Assembly: GCF_024437745.1 (NCBI RefSeq)
Contig: NZ_JANFNY010000039.1
Coordinates: 1 to 44,241 of the forward strand
DNA: 44,241 bases
Source: Roseomonas sp. GC11
GTDB lineage: Bacteria; Pseudomonadota; Alphaproteobacteria; Acetobacterales; Acetobacteraceae
Direction: 5' to 3'
In this document: piece after piece, positions 1 through 8,220 of the stretch
How positions within the stretch are numbered: position 1 is the first letter of the stretch
Layout of the letters: every line of letters starts with the position of its first letter
Program-made: the position numbers and the translations under genes
The notes under the pieces: generated by a model
Told to the model about the DNA's origin: nothing
Database searches by the model: none
Seen by the model: the letters and a program-made list of their open reading frames with translations, nothing else

Positions 1-1
1 G

Positions 2-751
2 CGCCGCGCCGCGCCCCCCCTGCCGCCACCCCCGCCCCCGCCGCCCGCCCCCGCCGCCCAGGCCCGCCCGCCCCTGGTCGCCGAGCTGTCGCAAAGCCGC
101 GTCGCCATCACCACCGGCTTCAGCGGCACGGAGGTGCTGGTCTTCGGCGCCACCGAGCGCCTGCTGGGCGAGGATGGCGGCGACGATGTGCTGGTGGTGG
201 CGCAGAACGCCGTGCCCGAGCCCATGGTGGTGCGCCGCAAGGTCCGCGTCCTCGGCTTCTGGATCAACGGCGCCTCGGCCCGCTTCCGCCAGGTGCCGGG
301 CTTCTACCTCGTCACCGGCACGCGCCCGCTGCGCGAAATGCTCGACCTTGAGGAGCGGCGCGCCAAGCGGCTGGGGCTGGAATACCTGCCCCTCGCCTCC
401 ACCGGCGACCAGGAGCCGGAATTCCGCGCCGCCCTGATGCGGCTCAAGCAGCAGGCCGGCCTCTGGCACGAGGAGGACGAGCCCCTGCACATCGCCGGCG
501 CCCGCCTCTTCCGCGCCCGCCTGCCGCTGCCCGCCACCGTCGGCACCGGGGATTACCGGGTGGAGGTGATGCTGGTGCGCGAGGGCCGCGTCGTCGCCCG
601 CCAGGAACTAGGCTTCCGCGTCGAGCGCGTGGGGACCGCTGCCAGCATCGCCGATATCGCCCACGAACAGCCGGTGATATACGGCGCCGTCTGCATCCTG
701 CTCGCCGCCTTCGCCGGGTGGCTCGGCAGCGTGCTGTTCCGGAGGGGATGA
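2..751 (+). CDS. TIGR02186 family exported membrane-anchored protein (5' partial)
   Basis: The reading frame is open from base 2, so the true start and most of a signal peptide lie left of the window. The visible protein begins with an Ala/Pro-rich stretch ending AAQAR, then PPLVAELSQSRVAITTGFSG, which I recognise as the N-terminal signature of the TIGR02186 family of alphaproteobacterial membrane proteins. A single hydrophobic segment (VIYGAVCILLAAFAGWLG) closes the protein, followed by the basic tail FRRG, which suggests a periplasmic domain with a C-terminal anchor. An internal GTG at 134 is not needed as a start because the family signature lies upstream of it. The family is often found beside sulfite exporter (TauE/SafE) genes, but that neighbour would be outside the window. 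Function is unknown. The stop abuts the following universal stress gene, so the two are probably co-transcribed. Confidence 0.8.
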   Translation, partial: RRAAPPLPPPPPPPPAPAAQARPPLVAELSQSRVAITTGFSGTEVLVFGATERLLGEDGGDDVLVVAQNAVPEPMVVRRKVRVLGFWINGASARFRQVPGFYLVTGTRPLREMLDLEERRAKRLGLEYLPLASTGDQEPEFRAALMRLKQQAGLWHEEDEPLHIAGARLFRARLPLPATVGTGDYRVEVMLVREGRVVARQELGFRVERVGTAASIADIAHEQPVIYGAVCILLAAFAGWLGSVLFRRG

Positions 752-1231
752 ATGCCCGAAGCCGCCCGCCGCGACCGCGTCTTCCTGGTGGTGGTCGATG
801 ACAGCCCGGAGCGCCGCATCGCGCTGCGCTATGCCTGCCTGCGCGCCCGCAATGGCGGCGGCCGCGTCGCCCTGCTGCGCGTCATCGAATCCGAGGGCAC
901 GGTGGAATGGGCCGGCGTCGGCGCCCTGCTCCAGCAGGAACGGCGGGAGGATGCGGAAAAGCTGCTCTCCGCCCTCGCCGCCGAGGTGCAGGAGATCACC
1001 GGCGGCCTGCCCATCCTGCTGATCCGCGAGGGCAACCCGCGCGACGCCCTGCTCACCCTGCTGGAGGAGGACCCGCGCCTCTCCATCCTGATCCTGGCCA
1101 CCGCCAGCAATGGCAGCGGGCCGGGGCCGCTGATCACCGCCCTCACCGGCCGCTACGCCCCGCGCCTGCGCGTGCCGCTCACCATCGTGCCCGGCAACCT
1201 CGACGATAAGGAACTCGACCGCGTCACCTGA
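752..1231 (+). CDS. Universal stress protein (UspA family)
   Basis: A single-domain Usp fold of 159 residues. It starts with the typical beta strand RVFLVVVDDSPE, in which the acidic residues normally contact ATP, followed by the helix RRIALRYACLRA. Near the C-terminus the segment ATASNGSGPGPLI, followed by RLRVPLTIVPG, resembles the ATP-binding G-x2-G-x9-G-S/T motif of the family. The ATG directly follows the upstream TGA, and GGAGGGG at 741-747 is a good ribosome binding site, so the gene is translationally coupled to the TIGR02186 gene. Usp proteins are cytoplasmic and bind nucleotides under stress or growth arrest. The specific role here is not evident from the sequence. Confidence 0.85.
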   Translation: MPEAARRDRVFLVVVDDSPERRIALRYACLRARNGGGRVALLRVIESEGTVEWAGVGALLQQERREDAEKLLSALAAEVQEITGGLPILLIREGNPRDALLTLLEEDPRLSILILATASNGSGPGPLITALTGRYAPRLRVPLTIVPGNLDDKELDRVT

Positions 1232-1411
1232 CGCGGGCCATGGATGCGGGCCGCGCGGGCGCTTGCACAGCGGGCCGGCATGGCCCACATCCGGTGCAGA
1301 CGCCCGCGCAACGGGCCAGCCACGGGCCACACCACCGATTCCGCCCCGATGACCCGTCCCGGCGGAGGACGCGGCCCCGACCCAACGCCGAAGACGAAAA
1401 GCCGAAAACCC

Positions 1412-1975
1412 ATGTTCATCGAGACGGAAGCGACGCCCAACCCCGCCACCCTGAAGTTCCTGCCCGGCCAGGACGTGATGGGCGCGCGTGGCACCGCCGA
1501 CTTCACCAGCGCCGCCAGCGCCGCCCGCAGCCCGCTGGCCGAGCGCCTCTTCGCCCTCGACGGCGTGGCCCGCGTCTTCCTCGGCCATGACTTCGTCACC
1601 GTCACCAAGGCGGATGGCAGCGACTGGCAGGCCCTGAAACCCCAGGTGCTCGGCGCCATCATGGAGCACGCCATGGCCGGCCACCCCGTGGTGCTGGAGG
1701 CCGAGGGCGACGCCGCCCTGGAGGACAGCGACCCGGCCGATGCCGAGATCGTCGCGCAGATCAAGGAACTGCTCGACACCCGCGTCCGCCCCGCCGTGGC
1801 CGGCGATGGCGGCGACATCGTCTTCCGCGGCTTCCGCGATGGCATCGTCAAGCTGCACCTGCAGGGCGCCTGCTCCGGCTGCCCCTCCTCCCGCGCCACG
1901 CTCAAGCACGGCGTCGAGAACATGCTGCGCCACTACGTGCCGGAAGTGATGGCCGTCGAACAGGTGGATGCATAA
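1412..1975 (+). CDS. NifU/Nfu-family iron-sulfur cluster scaffold protein
   Basis: A protein of 187 residues with the two-domain Nfu architecture. An N-terminal Nfu_N domain (residues 1-90, starting MFIETEATPNPATLKFLPGQ) is followed by a C-terminal NifU-like domain (residues 112-185) carrying C154-x-x-C157 in GACSGCPSS. These two cysteines hold a 4Fe-4S cluster shared across a dimer, for delivery to client apoproteins. The open frame extends further upstream, but the ATG at 1412 is chosen because the family always begins with MFIxTExTPNPxTLKF. No strong ribosome binding site precedes it. About 180 bases of unassigned sequence separate it from the stress protein, and a composite repeat/terminator follows its stop. 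Confidence 0.93.
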   Translation: MFIETEATPNPATLKFLPGQDVMGARGTADFTSAASAARSPLAERLFALDGVARVFLGHDFVTVTKADGSDWQALKPQVLGAIMEHAMAGHPVVLEAEGDAALEDSDPADAEIVAQIKELLDTRVRPAVAGDGGDIVFRGFRDGIVKLHLQGACSGCPSSRATLKHGVENMLRHYVPEVMAVEQVDA

Positions 1976-1992
1976 AATACTGAATTAAATAT

Positions 1993-2109
1993 CTTCTTTT
2001 TCTGAAGAAAAAGAAGCAAAAAGACTTTTTCAGTTGGCGTCCCGCCTCAGGCCTGAAGCGGGACACCAAACTGAAAAAAGTTTTTTGGTTCTTTTTTCCA
2101 AAAAAGAAC
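1993..2109 (+). repeat. Composite palindromic repeat, copy 1 (probable terminator)
   Basis: A complete copy of the AT/GC composite repeat of this window. From left to right it holds an AT hairpin with 10-bp stem CTTCTTTTTC and TGAA loop (1993-2016), a GC-rich palindrome built on GCGTCCCGC...GCGGGAC (about 2038-2063), and a second AT hairpin with stem GTTCTTTTTT and CC loop (2088-2109). Short complementary tracts (CTTTTTCAG / CTGAAAAAG) flank the GC core. It lies just past the nfu stop and could terminate transcription in both directions. Confidence 0.85.
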
Positions 2110-2239
2110 ACTCTTCCAAAAGAACACTCTTCGTTTTCTATCATTCACGCCATGAATGGCGAACATGGCGCCAAGGGGATTGGCATCGCCCACGGTTGCG
2201 GCAGAGTGGCGGCAACCTTATCGCCAGGAGCGAATCCCC

Positions 2240-2833
2240 ATGGCCGACCCGATCGACAGCGCCGCCCTCGACACCCTGTTCCGCGAGGCCCGCACCCACA
2301 ACAAGTGGCAGGACCGCCCGGTCTCCGACGAGACGCTGCGCGAGCTGTATGACCTGGTGAAGATGGCGCCCACCTCGGCCAATGCCAGCCCGGCGCGCTT
2401 CGTCTTCGTCCGCACCGCCGAGGGCAAGGAGAAGCTGCGCCCCGCCCTCTCCGCCGGCAACCTCGACAAGACCATGACGGCGCCGGTGACGGTGATCGTC
2501 GCCTGGGATGTCGCCTTCTACGAGAAGCTGCCGGAACTCTTCCCGCACGCCCCGGGCGCGAAGGACTGGTTCACCGGCTCCGCCGCCTTCGCCGAGGCCA
2601 CCGCCTTCCGCAACTCCTCGCTGCAGGCGGCCTATCTGATCCTGGCGGCGCGCGCCCTCGGCCTCGATACCGGCCCGATGAGCGGCTACGACGCCGCCAA
2701 GCTGGACGCCGCCTTCTTCCCGGATGGCAAGTGGAAGTCCAACCTGCTGATCAACCTGGGCTATGGCGATGCCTCCGGCCTGTTCGGCCGCCTGCCGCGC
2801 CTGTCCTTCGAGGAGGCCGCCACCCTCGCCTGA
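2240..2833 (+). CDS. RutE-like malonic semialdehyde reductase / nitroreductase family protein
   Basis: A protein of 197 residues, close to the 196 of E. coli RutE. It belongs to the FMN-dependent nitroreductase fold: [29 protein letters not shown] is the N-terminal flavin-binding signature, and [27 protein letters not shown] is the central helix and loop. RutE reduces malonic semialdehyde to 3-hydroxypropionate in pyrimidine breakdown, but no other rut gene is nearby, so the physiological substrate is uncertain. The ATG at 2240 is chosen because AGGAG (2226-2230) lies the right distance upstream; a longer frame from 2156 has no such support. The gene converges on hisA with about 25 bases between the stops. 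Confidence 0.85.
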   Translation: MADPIDSAALDTLFREARTHNKWQDRPVSDETLRELYDLVKMAPTSANASPARFVFVRTAEGKEKLRPALSAGNLDKTMTAPVTVIVAWDVAFYEKLPELFPHAPGAKDWFTGSAAFAEATAFRNSSLQAAYLILAARALGLDTGPMSGYDAAKLDAAFFPDGKWKSNLLINLGYGDASGLFGRLPRLSFEEAATLA

Positions 2834-2858
2834 GGGTGGCCCCGCCCGGCGCGCCGCG

Positions 2859-3581
2859 TTACTCCGCGGCGCGCAGCGCCTCCTCGGCCGTCAGGCGCCC
2901 GTCATAGAGCGCGCGGCCGATGATGGTGCCGGCCACGCTGCCAGTGGCCTTCAGCGCCACGATATCCGCCACCCCGGCCACCCCGCCGGAGGCGATGACC
3001 GGCGTGGAAAGCCGCCGCGCCAGCTCCGCCGTGGCCTCCACATTCACCCCGCCCAGCATGCCATCGCGGTCGATATCCGTGTGGATGATGGCCGCCGCCC
3101 CCGCATCCTCGAAGGAGAGGGCGAGATCGAGCGCCGAGACGGTGCTGACCTCCGCCCAGCCCTCGGTGGCCACCATGCCGTCCTTGGCATCGATGCCCAC
3201 GGCGACGCGGCCGGGGAAGGCGCGGCAGGCGGCACGGGCGAAATCCGGGTTCTTCACCGCCGCCGAGCCGAGGATGACCCGCGCCACCCCGCGCGAGAGC
3301 CAGGCCTCCACCGTCGCCATGTCGCGGATGCCGCCGCCAAGCTGCACCGGGCGGCGCGTGCCGGCCAGGATGGCGGTGACGGCCTCGGCATTGGCGGGCT
3401 TGCCAGCGAAGGCGCCGTCCAGGTCCACCACATGCAGCCACGCAAAGCCGGCGGCGTCGAAGGCCGCGGCCTGGGCGCCGGGGTCCTCGGCATAGGTGGT
3501 GGCCTGATCCATGTCCCCGCGCCGGAGCCGGACAACCTTGCCGCCCTTGAGGTCAATGGCCGGATAGAGCGTGAAGACCAT
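2859..3581 (-). CDS. hisA: HisA, ProFAR isomerase
   Basis: HisA (240 residues) isomerises ProFAR to PRFAR, the fourth step of histidine biosynthesis, using a cytoplasmic (beta-alpha)8 barrel. The N-terminal [14 protein letters not shown] carries the catalytic Asp (D10), and AVGIDAKDG holds the second catalytic Asp (D131). Two phosphate-binding glycine loops are visible: QLGGGIRD near residue 81, and the later GGV region. The length is normal. Unlike many alphaproteobacteria, where hisH-hisA-hisF are contiguous, this gene is cut off from hisH by a GNAT gene and a repeat, and no hisF follows. It therefore needs its own promoter within the short gap to its right, where none is obvious. Confidence 0.97.
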   Translation of the reverse strand: MVFTLYPAIDLKGGKVVRLRRGDMDQATTYAEDPGAQAAAFDAAGFAWLHVVDLDGAFAGKPANAEAVTAILAGTRRPVQLGGGIRDMATVEAWLSRGVARVILGSAAVKNPDFARAACRAFPGRVAVGIDAKDGMVATEGWAEVSTVSALDLALSFEDAGAAAIIHTDIDRDGMLGGVNVEATAELARRLSTPVIASGGVAGVADIVALKATGSVAGTIIGRALYDGRLTAEEALRAAE

Positions 3582-3610
3582 GAGATGTTCCGAGAAAGGT
3601 TTTCAAGATT

Positions 3611-3727
3611 CTTCTTTTTCTGAAGAAAAAGAAGCAAAAATACTTTCTTTCAGGCTGCCGCCGTCTCCCGGCACAGCGGGACGCCAGACTGGAAAAAGTT
3701 TTTTGGTTCTTTTTTTCAAAAAAGAAC
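3611..3727 (+). repeat. Composite palindromic repeat, copy 2
   Basis: The same architecture as the copy after nfu: left AT hairpin at 3611-3634 (stem CTTCTTTTTC), a GC core with the variant GGCTGCCGCCGTCTCCCGGC then GCGGGACGCC, and right AT hairpin at 3706-3727 (stem GTTCTTTTTT). It lies between the end of the GNAT gene and the start of hisA, both on the minus strand. It probably ends the hisB operon and separates hisA from it. Confidence 0.85.
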
Positions 3728-3741
3728 ATTTCTTTCGGTGT

Positions 3742-4311
3742 TTAAGCCCCGGCCCGCATGTCGAGCGTCCGCCCATGCGGCGGTTCCAGCAGCTTGTAAT
3801 AGTAATGCCCGGCGGTGGTCCTGCCCTTCACGCGGGCATAGGCCGGGTGGGTGCCCCAGCGCGTGTAGCCGAGGCTCTCGAACAGGGCGATGGCGGTGCT
3901 CTGCGTCTCGCGCACATCGAGGTTCAGCACGCGGTGGCCGAGGGCGGCGGCGCGCTCCTCGACGCGGCGGACCAGCAGGCGCGCCAGCCCATGCCCGCGC
4001 GCATAGGGCGCGATATAGGCATGGGTGAGCTGGGCGGCGAAGGCCTGGGCCTCGTTGTTGCGCGGCGGGCGGATGAGCTGGGCGGAGCCGACCGGGACGC
4101 CATCCAGCCGCGCCACGAACAGCTCGCAGGCCGGCACGAGGAGGACACCGCGGAAATGGCGCGTCAGCGCCTCCCGCCCCTGCGGCTCCAGCCAGCCGAA
4201 GCCGCCGCCCTCGATGATGGCGGCGTCCGTGGCCTCGCAGAGTTCGGCCAGTTCGGCCTCGTTCAGGCTTTCCGCCCGCTCGACCAGCAGGGCGTGTTCA
4301 GTGGTCGGCAT
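3742..4311 (-). CDS. GNAT family N-acetyltransferase
   Basis: A protein of 189 residues with the acetyl-CoA binding motif A as HAYIAPYARGHGLARLLVRRVEERA; the R/Q-x-x-G-x-G/A signature is R105-G-H-G-L-A110. Strand-helix motif B follows as LNLDVRETQSTAIALFESLGYTRWG. The acyl acceptor cannot be told from sequence. The start is set at 4311, one base from the hisH stop at 4313-4315, so translation is almost certainly coupled to hisH. An upstream extension of the same frame only overlaps hisH and is not real. Being last in the hisB-DUF2628-hisH unit suggests a link to histidine metabolism, but this may be chance operon membership. Confidence 0.88.
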   Translation of the reverse strand: MPTTEHALLVERAESLNEAELAELCEATDAAIIEGGGFGWLEPQGREALTRHFRGVLLVPACELFVARLDGVPVGSAQLIRPPRNNEAQAFAAQLTHAYIAPYARGHGLARLLVRRVEERAAALGHRVLNLDVRETQSTAIALFESLGYTRWGTHPAYARVKGRTTAGHYYYKLLEPPHGRTLDMRAGA

Positions 4312-4312
4312 G

Positions 4313-4966
4313 TCAGGGGCGCCAGGAGAGGAAGTTGGCCAGCATCCGCAGCCCGGTGAACTGGCTTTTCTCGACGTGGAACTGGGTGCCCACCCGGTTG
4401 TCCCGCCCGATGATGGCGACGACCGGGCCGCCATACTCGGTGGTGGCCAGGATCTGCTCCGGCCGGCCGCCGGCCAGGGCGTAGGAATGCACGAAATAGG
4501 CGTGGTCGCCGGGCTGGATGCCCTCCAGCAGCGGGTGCGCGCCCGGGCGGAAGTCGAGCGCGTTCCACCCCATCTGCGGCAGGGGCAGGGCCTCGCCGGC
4601 GGCATCGCGCGGGTCCATCGGCGCGATATCGCCCTCGATCCAGCCCAGGCCGGGGGTGATGCCATGCTCCAGCCCGCGCCCGGCCATCAGCTGCATGCCG
4701 ACGCAGATGCCAAGGAAGGGGATGCCGCGGCGCTCCACCGCCTCGCACACCGCCTCGACCATGCCGGGCATGGCGTCGAGGCCGCGGCGGCAGGCGGCAA
4801 AGGCCCCCTGGCCGGGCATCACGATGCGGTCGGCGCGCGCCACGGCCTCGGCCTCGGTCTCCACCACGATCTCGGCGGAGAGGCCGGCATCCTGCGCCGC
4901 CCGGTGCAGGGCGCGCAGCACGGAGGCCAGGTTGCCCGAACCGGGATCGACGACGCTGACCTTCAT
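4313..4966 (-). CDS. hisH: HisH, glutaminase subunit of imidazole glycerol phosphate synthase
   Basis: A class I glutamine amidotransferase of 217 residues. It hydrolyses glutamine and channels ammonia to HisF, which makes imidazole glycerol phosphate and AICAR. The catalytic triad is visible: C88 in the nucleophile elbow GICVGMQ, and H197 and E199 in QFHVEKS. The start VSVVDPGSGNLASVLRAL is typical. ATG at 4966 overlaps the DUF2628 stop by ATGA, so the two are translationally coupled. The long open frame extending to 5491 is a shadow over hisB and DUF2628. Its partner HisF is not in the window. Confidence 0.97.
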   Translation of the reverse strand: MKVSVVDPGSGNLASVLRALHRAAQDAGLSAEIVVETEAEAVARADRIVMPGQGAFAACRRGLDAMPGMVEAVCEAVERRGIPFLGICVGMQLMAGRGLEHGITPGLGWIEGDIAPMDPRDAAGEALPLPQMGWNALDFRPGAHPLLEGIQPGDHAYFVHSYALAGGRPEQILATTEYGGPVVAIIGRDNRVGTQFHVEKSQFTGLRMLANFLSWRP

Positions 4967-5391
4967 GCCGGGGCTCCCAGGGGATGAGCAGAGGGGGGAT
5001 GGGCGGGGGGGAATTCGAGCGCGGCCCAGCCGGGCCGGGCTTCCAGCGCGCGGCGCAGCGCCGCCTCGGCATCGCGCGCCAGGATGACGGCGGCGACAGG
5101 CCGGCCCTGCCGCGCCAGCGTCCAGCGCCGCAGATCCTGCGCCTGGAGGCCGAGCAGCAGATGCGCCGCCGCGAAGGCCCAGCCCAGCGCCGGGGCCGGC
5201 AGCAGCAGCGCCGCCAGCACGGCCAGCGCCAGATAGAGCACCAGCGCCAGCCACTGCCGGTGCCAGAGCAGCCACAGCCCGGGCAGCAGCGCGGCGGCGG
5301 GGGAAAAGCCCTCCGGCACCACCGCAAGGCCGGCGCGGCGCGCGCCCACGGCGGGCGGGGCAGCGGGCAGATGGAGGGTGAAGGCGCGCAT
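4963..5391 (-). CDS. DUF2628 domain-containing small membrane protein in the his operon
   Basis: About 142 residues, with hydrophobic segments near residues 30-50 (AAALLPGLWLLWHRQWLALVL) and 52-80 (YLALAVLAALLLPAPALGWAFAAAHLLLG), giving two or three membrane helices. A cytoplasmic tail follows, with GRPVAAVILARDAEAALRRAL and a Pro-rich end. The hydrophobic pattern and the position between hisB and hisH fit DUF2628, which is found at this place in several alphaproteobacterial his clusters. Starts are either GTG at 5394 or ATG at 5391. I favour the ATG, which overlaps the hisB stop as TGATG. Its end overlaps hisH by ATGA. Function is unknown; a membrane protein inside a soluble biosynthetic operon is unusual. 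Confidence 0.72.
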   Translation of the reverse strand: MRAFTLHLPAAPPAVGARRAGLAVVPEGFSPAAALLPGLWLLWHRQWLALVLYLALAVLAALLLPAPALGWAFAAAHLLLGLQAQDLRRWTLARQGRPVAAVILARDAEAALRRALEARPGWAALEFPPAHPPSAHPLGAPA

Positions 5392-5996
5392 CACGCCTCC
5401 AGCACGCCCTTGGTCGAGGGGATGCGGCCCTGGGCGCGCGGGTCGGGCTCCACCGCCGCGCGCAGGGCGCGGGCCACGGCCTTGAACACACCCTCCGCGA
5501 TGTGGTGGGCGTTGGTGCCGGCGCGCTGGATGATGTGCAGCGTCAGCCCGGCATTCATGGCGAAGGCGCGGAAGAATTCCTCGAAGAGCTCGGTGTCCAT
5601 CTCCCCCACCTTGTCGCGCGGGAAGGTGACGCTCCAGGCGAGGAAGGGGCGGCCGGAAATATCGATGGCGGCTTCCGCCAGGGCCTCGTCCATCGGCACC
5701 ACGGCGTGGCCATAGCGGCGGATGCCGCGCTTCTCGCCCAGCGCGCGCTTCACCGCCTGGCCGAGCACGATGCCCACATCCTCGGTGGTGTGGTGGAAAT
5801 CGATATGCAGGTCGCCCTTGGCCACCACGCGCAGGTCCAGCATGCCGTGGCGCGCCAGCGCCGTCAGCATGTGGTCGAGGAAGCCGATGCCGGTCTCGAC
5901 ATGGCTCTCCCCCTGGCCGTCAAGGTCAATCCGGAGGCGGATATCGGTCTCGCTGGTGGTGCGGGCGATCTCGGCGATGCGGGGCTGGGCGTCCAT
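5391..5996 (-). CDS. hisB: HisB, imidazoleglycerol-phosphate dehydratase
   Basis: A monofunctional dehydratase of 201 residues that removes water from imidazole glycerol phosphate to give imidazole acetol phosphate. The two manganese-binding motifs of the fold are present: H68-H69-T-T-E72-D73 and H164-H165-I-A-E168. [16 protein letters not shown] and [17 protein letters not shown] are other family signatures. It lacks the phosphatase domain of the fused enterobacterial enzyme, as expected for alphaproteobacteria. AGGTAA lies a few bases before the ATG. It is the first gene of the hisB-DUF2628-hisH-GNAT operon and is divergent from the PilZ gene, with about 180 bases between them to hold both promoters. 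Confidence 0.97.
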   Translation of the reverse strand: MDAQPRIAEIARTTSETDIRLRIDLDGQGESHVETGIGFLDHMLTALARHGMLDLRVVAKGDLHIDFHHTTEDVGIVLGQAVKRALGEKRGIRRYGHAVVPMDEALAEAAIDISGRPFLAWSVTFPRDKVGEMDTELFEEFFRAFAMNAGLTLHIIQRAGTNAHHIAEGVFKAVARALRAAVEPDPRAQGRIPSTKGVLEA

Positions 5997-6178
5997 GCGG
6001 CTTACCTAGACCGGTCTCAGGGCCTTGCCCAGGGGCGATAGGGGGGGAGAGAGGGGCGGAGATGGACGCGGAGATGAGGGGCGCGGGAGCGCGAGCCCCG
6101 GCCCCCGCCCCACCCTTTTACCTCGCGTCAAGAATCGTGCTGCCAGGGTAGCGCGACCCAGCAACCTGGAACGCTGCG

Positions 6179-7489
6179 ATGCCGGCCCCGCCGCGAGACG
6201 ACATGCCCCAGACCTCTCCTGCCCTTTGCCGGGCTTCGCGTCGTGCCCGGGGTTCCGGGAAGGCCCCCAGGCTGGTTCTGGTGCTGTCGCTGCTGCTGGC
6301 CGGCATGGGGCAGGCCCTGGCCCAGGCCACGCCGCAGGGCACGGTTCCGCCCCCGGGCGCGGCCACCGCCCGCCCCCGGCCCACCACCTGGATGGCTTCC
6401 GACACCACGCGCCTGCTGCTGATGGAGGCGGAATCGGCCCTGCGGCTGGAAAGCGATGCGACGCTGGGCATTCTCCCCAGCGCCGCCGCGATGACGGAGG
6501 GCAGCCGCTTGGCCCTGTCGCAGCGCCGCGCCGAGGCGGATGCGGCGCTTTCCGCCCTGCTCGGCGCCGTGCAGGCGGAGGCCGCCGCCCACCCGGCCGG
6601 CGTGCCGGAGGGCCTTTCCGCCCGGCTGCAGCTGGTGCAGGCCGCGCAGCAGACCGTCACCGCCATGCGCAGCCGCATCGACGGCGCGGCACGGGGCGGG
6701 GTGGCGCCCAGCACGGTGGAATGGGACGAGGCCGTGGTGCGCCGCACGGAGGCGCTGCGCCAGCTGGCCCAGGCGATTTCCGGCTATCGCCCGCTGCCCT
6801 CGCCGCTCGCCGCGCCGCCGCCGCCCACGCGGACGGATGGCAACCAGGCCGAGGTCAGCATCGCCACCGCCGGCAAGTCCACCGGCCCGGCCAGCGGCGA
6901 GACCTCCGAGACCATCGGCAAGCGCGAGCTGGGCGAGAAGCAGCAGCGCCAGGAAAAGAAGGAAGCCAAGTCCGAAGAGGCGCTGCATTACGGCTTCTGG
7001 ATCGCCAAGGGCGCCGCCGTCCTGGCGGTGGTGGTGCTGATCTGGCGCAACCGCCGGCGCGAGCGCACCGACAATGGCCGGCAGACGCGCCGCGTCCAGG
7101 TGGACATGCCCGTCAAGCTCGAAGGCCACCACATCGACCCCGACACGACGGCGCGCATCACCAACGTCTCCCTGGGTGGCGCCGCCCTGGTCGTGGAGGG
7201 CCTCCACCTGCGCAAGGGCAGCATCCTGACCATTGAATGCGGCATGCTCGGCACGGTGCAGGCGGAGACGGTGCATTCCGGCGGCGGGACGCTGCGTGTG
7301 CGCTTCCGCGACCTGAACAATGCCCAGGTGCTGACACTGGAGCGCCTGACCGCCCCGCCGCCGGAGGAGGCCGAGATGCCCAACCGCCGCCGTGGCCCGC
7401 GCCGCACCATCCCGGCCTTCGCCATCAACCCCGGCGCGCCCACCAGCGAGGAGACGCCCGCCCCCTCCCAGCAGGGAGCCAGCAGCTAA
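6179..7489 (+). CDS. Exported, membrane-anchored PilZ-domain protein
   Basis: A protein of 436 residues with an uncommon layout. A basic N-terminus and hydrophobic core (LVLVLSLLLAGMGQALAQ, about 31-49) form a signal peptide. An Ala/Glu-rich helical region (about 75-205) and a Pro/Thr linker follow, then a Lys/Glu-rich coiled-coil-like stretch (about 245-265), a transmembrane helix (FWIAKGAAVLAVVVLIW, about 272-288) and a PilZ domain (about 297-385). The c-di-GMP signature is present as R-Q-T-R-R followed by N-V-S-L-G-G. I read it as a periplasmic helical domain coupled through the membrane to a cytoplasmic c-di-GMP sensor. ATG codons at 6179 and 6203 are both possible. The target is unknown; cellulose, flagellar or adhesin control are options. 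Confidence 0.8.
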   Translation: MPAPPRDDMPQTSPALCRASRRARGSGKAPRLVLVLSLLLAGMGQALAQATPQGTVPPPGAATARPRPTTWMASDTTRLLLMEAESALRLESDATLGILPSAAAMTEGSRLALSQRRAEADAALSALLGAVQAEAAAHPAGVPEGLSARLQLVQAAQQTVTAMRSRIDGAARGGVAPSTVEWDEAVVRRTEALRQLAQAISGYRPLPSPLAAPPPPTRTDGNQAEVSIATAGKSTGPASGETSETIGKRELGEKQQRQEKKEAKSEEALHYGFWIAKGAAVLAVVVLIWRNRRRERTDNGRQTRRVQVDMPVKLEGHHIDPDTTARITNVSLGGAALVVEGLHLRKGSILTIECGMLGTVQAETVHSGGGTLRVRFRDLNNAQVLTLERLTAPPPEEAEMPNRRRGPRRTIPAFAINPGAPTSEETPAPSQQGASS

Positions 7490-7590
7490 TTTTTTTCTCA
7501 GGCTGCTTTTTTTCAGGCTGCCGCCGTCTCCCGGCACAGCGGGGCGCTGAACGGATAAAAGTTTTTTGGTTCTTTTTTTCAAAAAAGAAC
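7490..7590 (+). repeat. Composite palindromic repeat, copy 3 (intact GC core to right hairpin junction)
   Basis: It begins with two successive TTTTTTCAGGCTG-like units, then the GC core CCGCCGTCTCCCGGCACAGC with GGGGCGC, the tract TGAACGGATAAAAG, and the right AT hairpin at 7569-7590 (stem GTTCTTTTTT). The left AT hairpin is missing. This copy matters as a reference: read on the minus strand, its TTTTATCCGTTCA-GCGCC junction is the one interrupted by the XRE gene near 10.4 kb. It lies downstream of the PilZ gene and before hslV. Confidence 0.8.
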
Positions 7591-7662
7591 TTTTTTCCTC
7601 TCACCGCCCCTCGCTGACGCCCCCGCTTGTTGCGGCGCGAGCGCGGTGCCATCTGCTGGGCC

Positions 7663-8217
7663 ATGAACGCTTCGTCTCATGATCCGATCGGCTGGCACGG
7701 CACCACCATCCTCTGCGTCCGCAAGGATGGGCAGGTGGCCATGGCCGGCGATGGCCAGGTCAGCCTCGGGCAGACCGTGGTGAAGGGCAATGCGCGCAAG
7801 GTGCGGCGCATCGCCAATGGCCGTGTGCTGGCCGGCTTCGCCGGCGCCACGGCGGATGCCTTCACGCTGCTGGAGCGGCTGGAGGCCAAGCTTGAGCGCT
7901 TCCCGGACCAGCTGGAGCGCGCCGCCGTCGAACTCGCCAAGGACTGGCGGACCGACCGCTACCTCCGCCGCCTGGAGGCGCTGCTGGCCGTCGCGGACAA
8001 GAGCCGCTCCCTCCTCATCACCGGCAATGGCGACGTGCTGGAGCCGGAGGACCAGATCATCGGCATCGGCTCAGGCGGCAATTACGCGCTGGCCTCGGCC
8101 CGCGCGCTGATCGACATCGATGGCCTCTCCGCCGAGGAGATCGCCAAGAAATCCATGACCATCGCGGCGGGCATCTGTGTCTACACCAATGGCCGCTTCG
8201 TGCTGGAGACGCTCTGA
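7663..8217 (+). CDS. hslV: HslV, ATP-dependent protease peptidase subunit
   Basis: HslV (ClpQ) is the proteasome-like threonine peptidase of the HslUV complex, a dodecamer that degrades misfolded and specific regulatory proteins in the cytoplasm. The protein has 184 residues. The propeptide ends at G13, leaving the N-terminal nucleophile T14 in [25 protein letters not shown], and the lysine of KVRRI is conserved. ATG at 7663 is chosen because it gives the normal short propeptide; a longer frame from 7627 would not. No clear ribosome binding site is seen. It is followed after 3 bases by hslU, the standard operon. Confidence 0.97.
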   Translation: MNASSHDPIGWHGTTILCVRKDGQVAMAGDGQVSLGQTVVKGNARKVRRIANGRVLAGFAGATADAFTLLERLEAKLERFPDQLERAAVELAKDWRTDRYLRRLEALLAVADKSRSLLITGNGDVLEPEDQIIGIGSGGNYALASARALIDIDGLSAEEIAKKSMTIAAGICVYTNGRFVLETL

Positions 8218-8220
8218 ACC

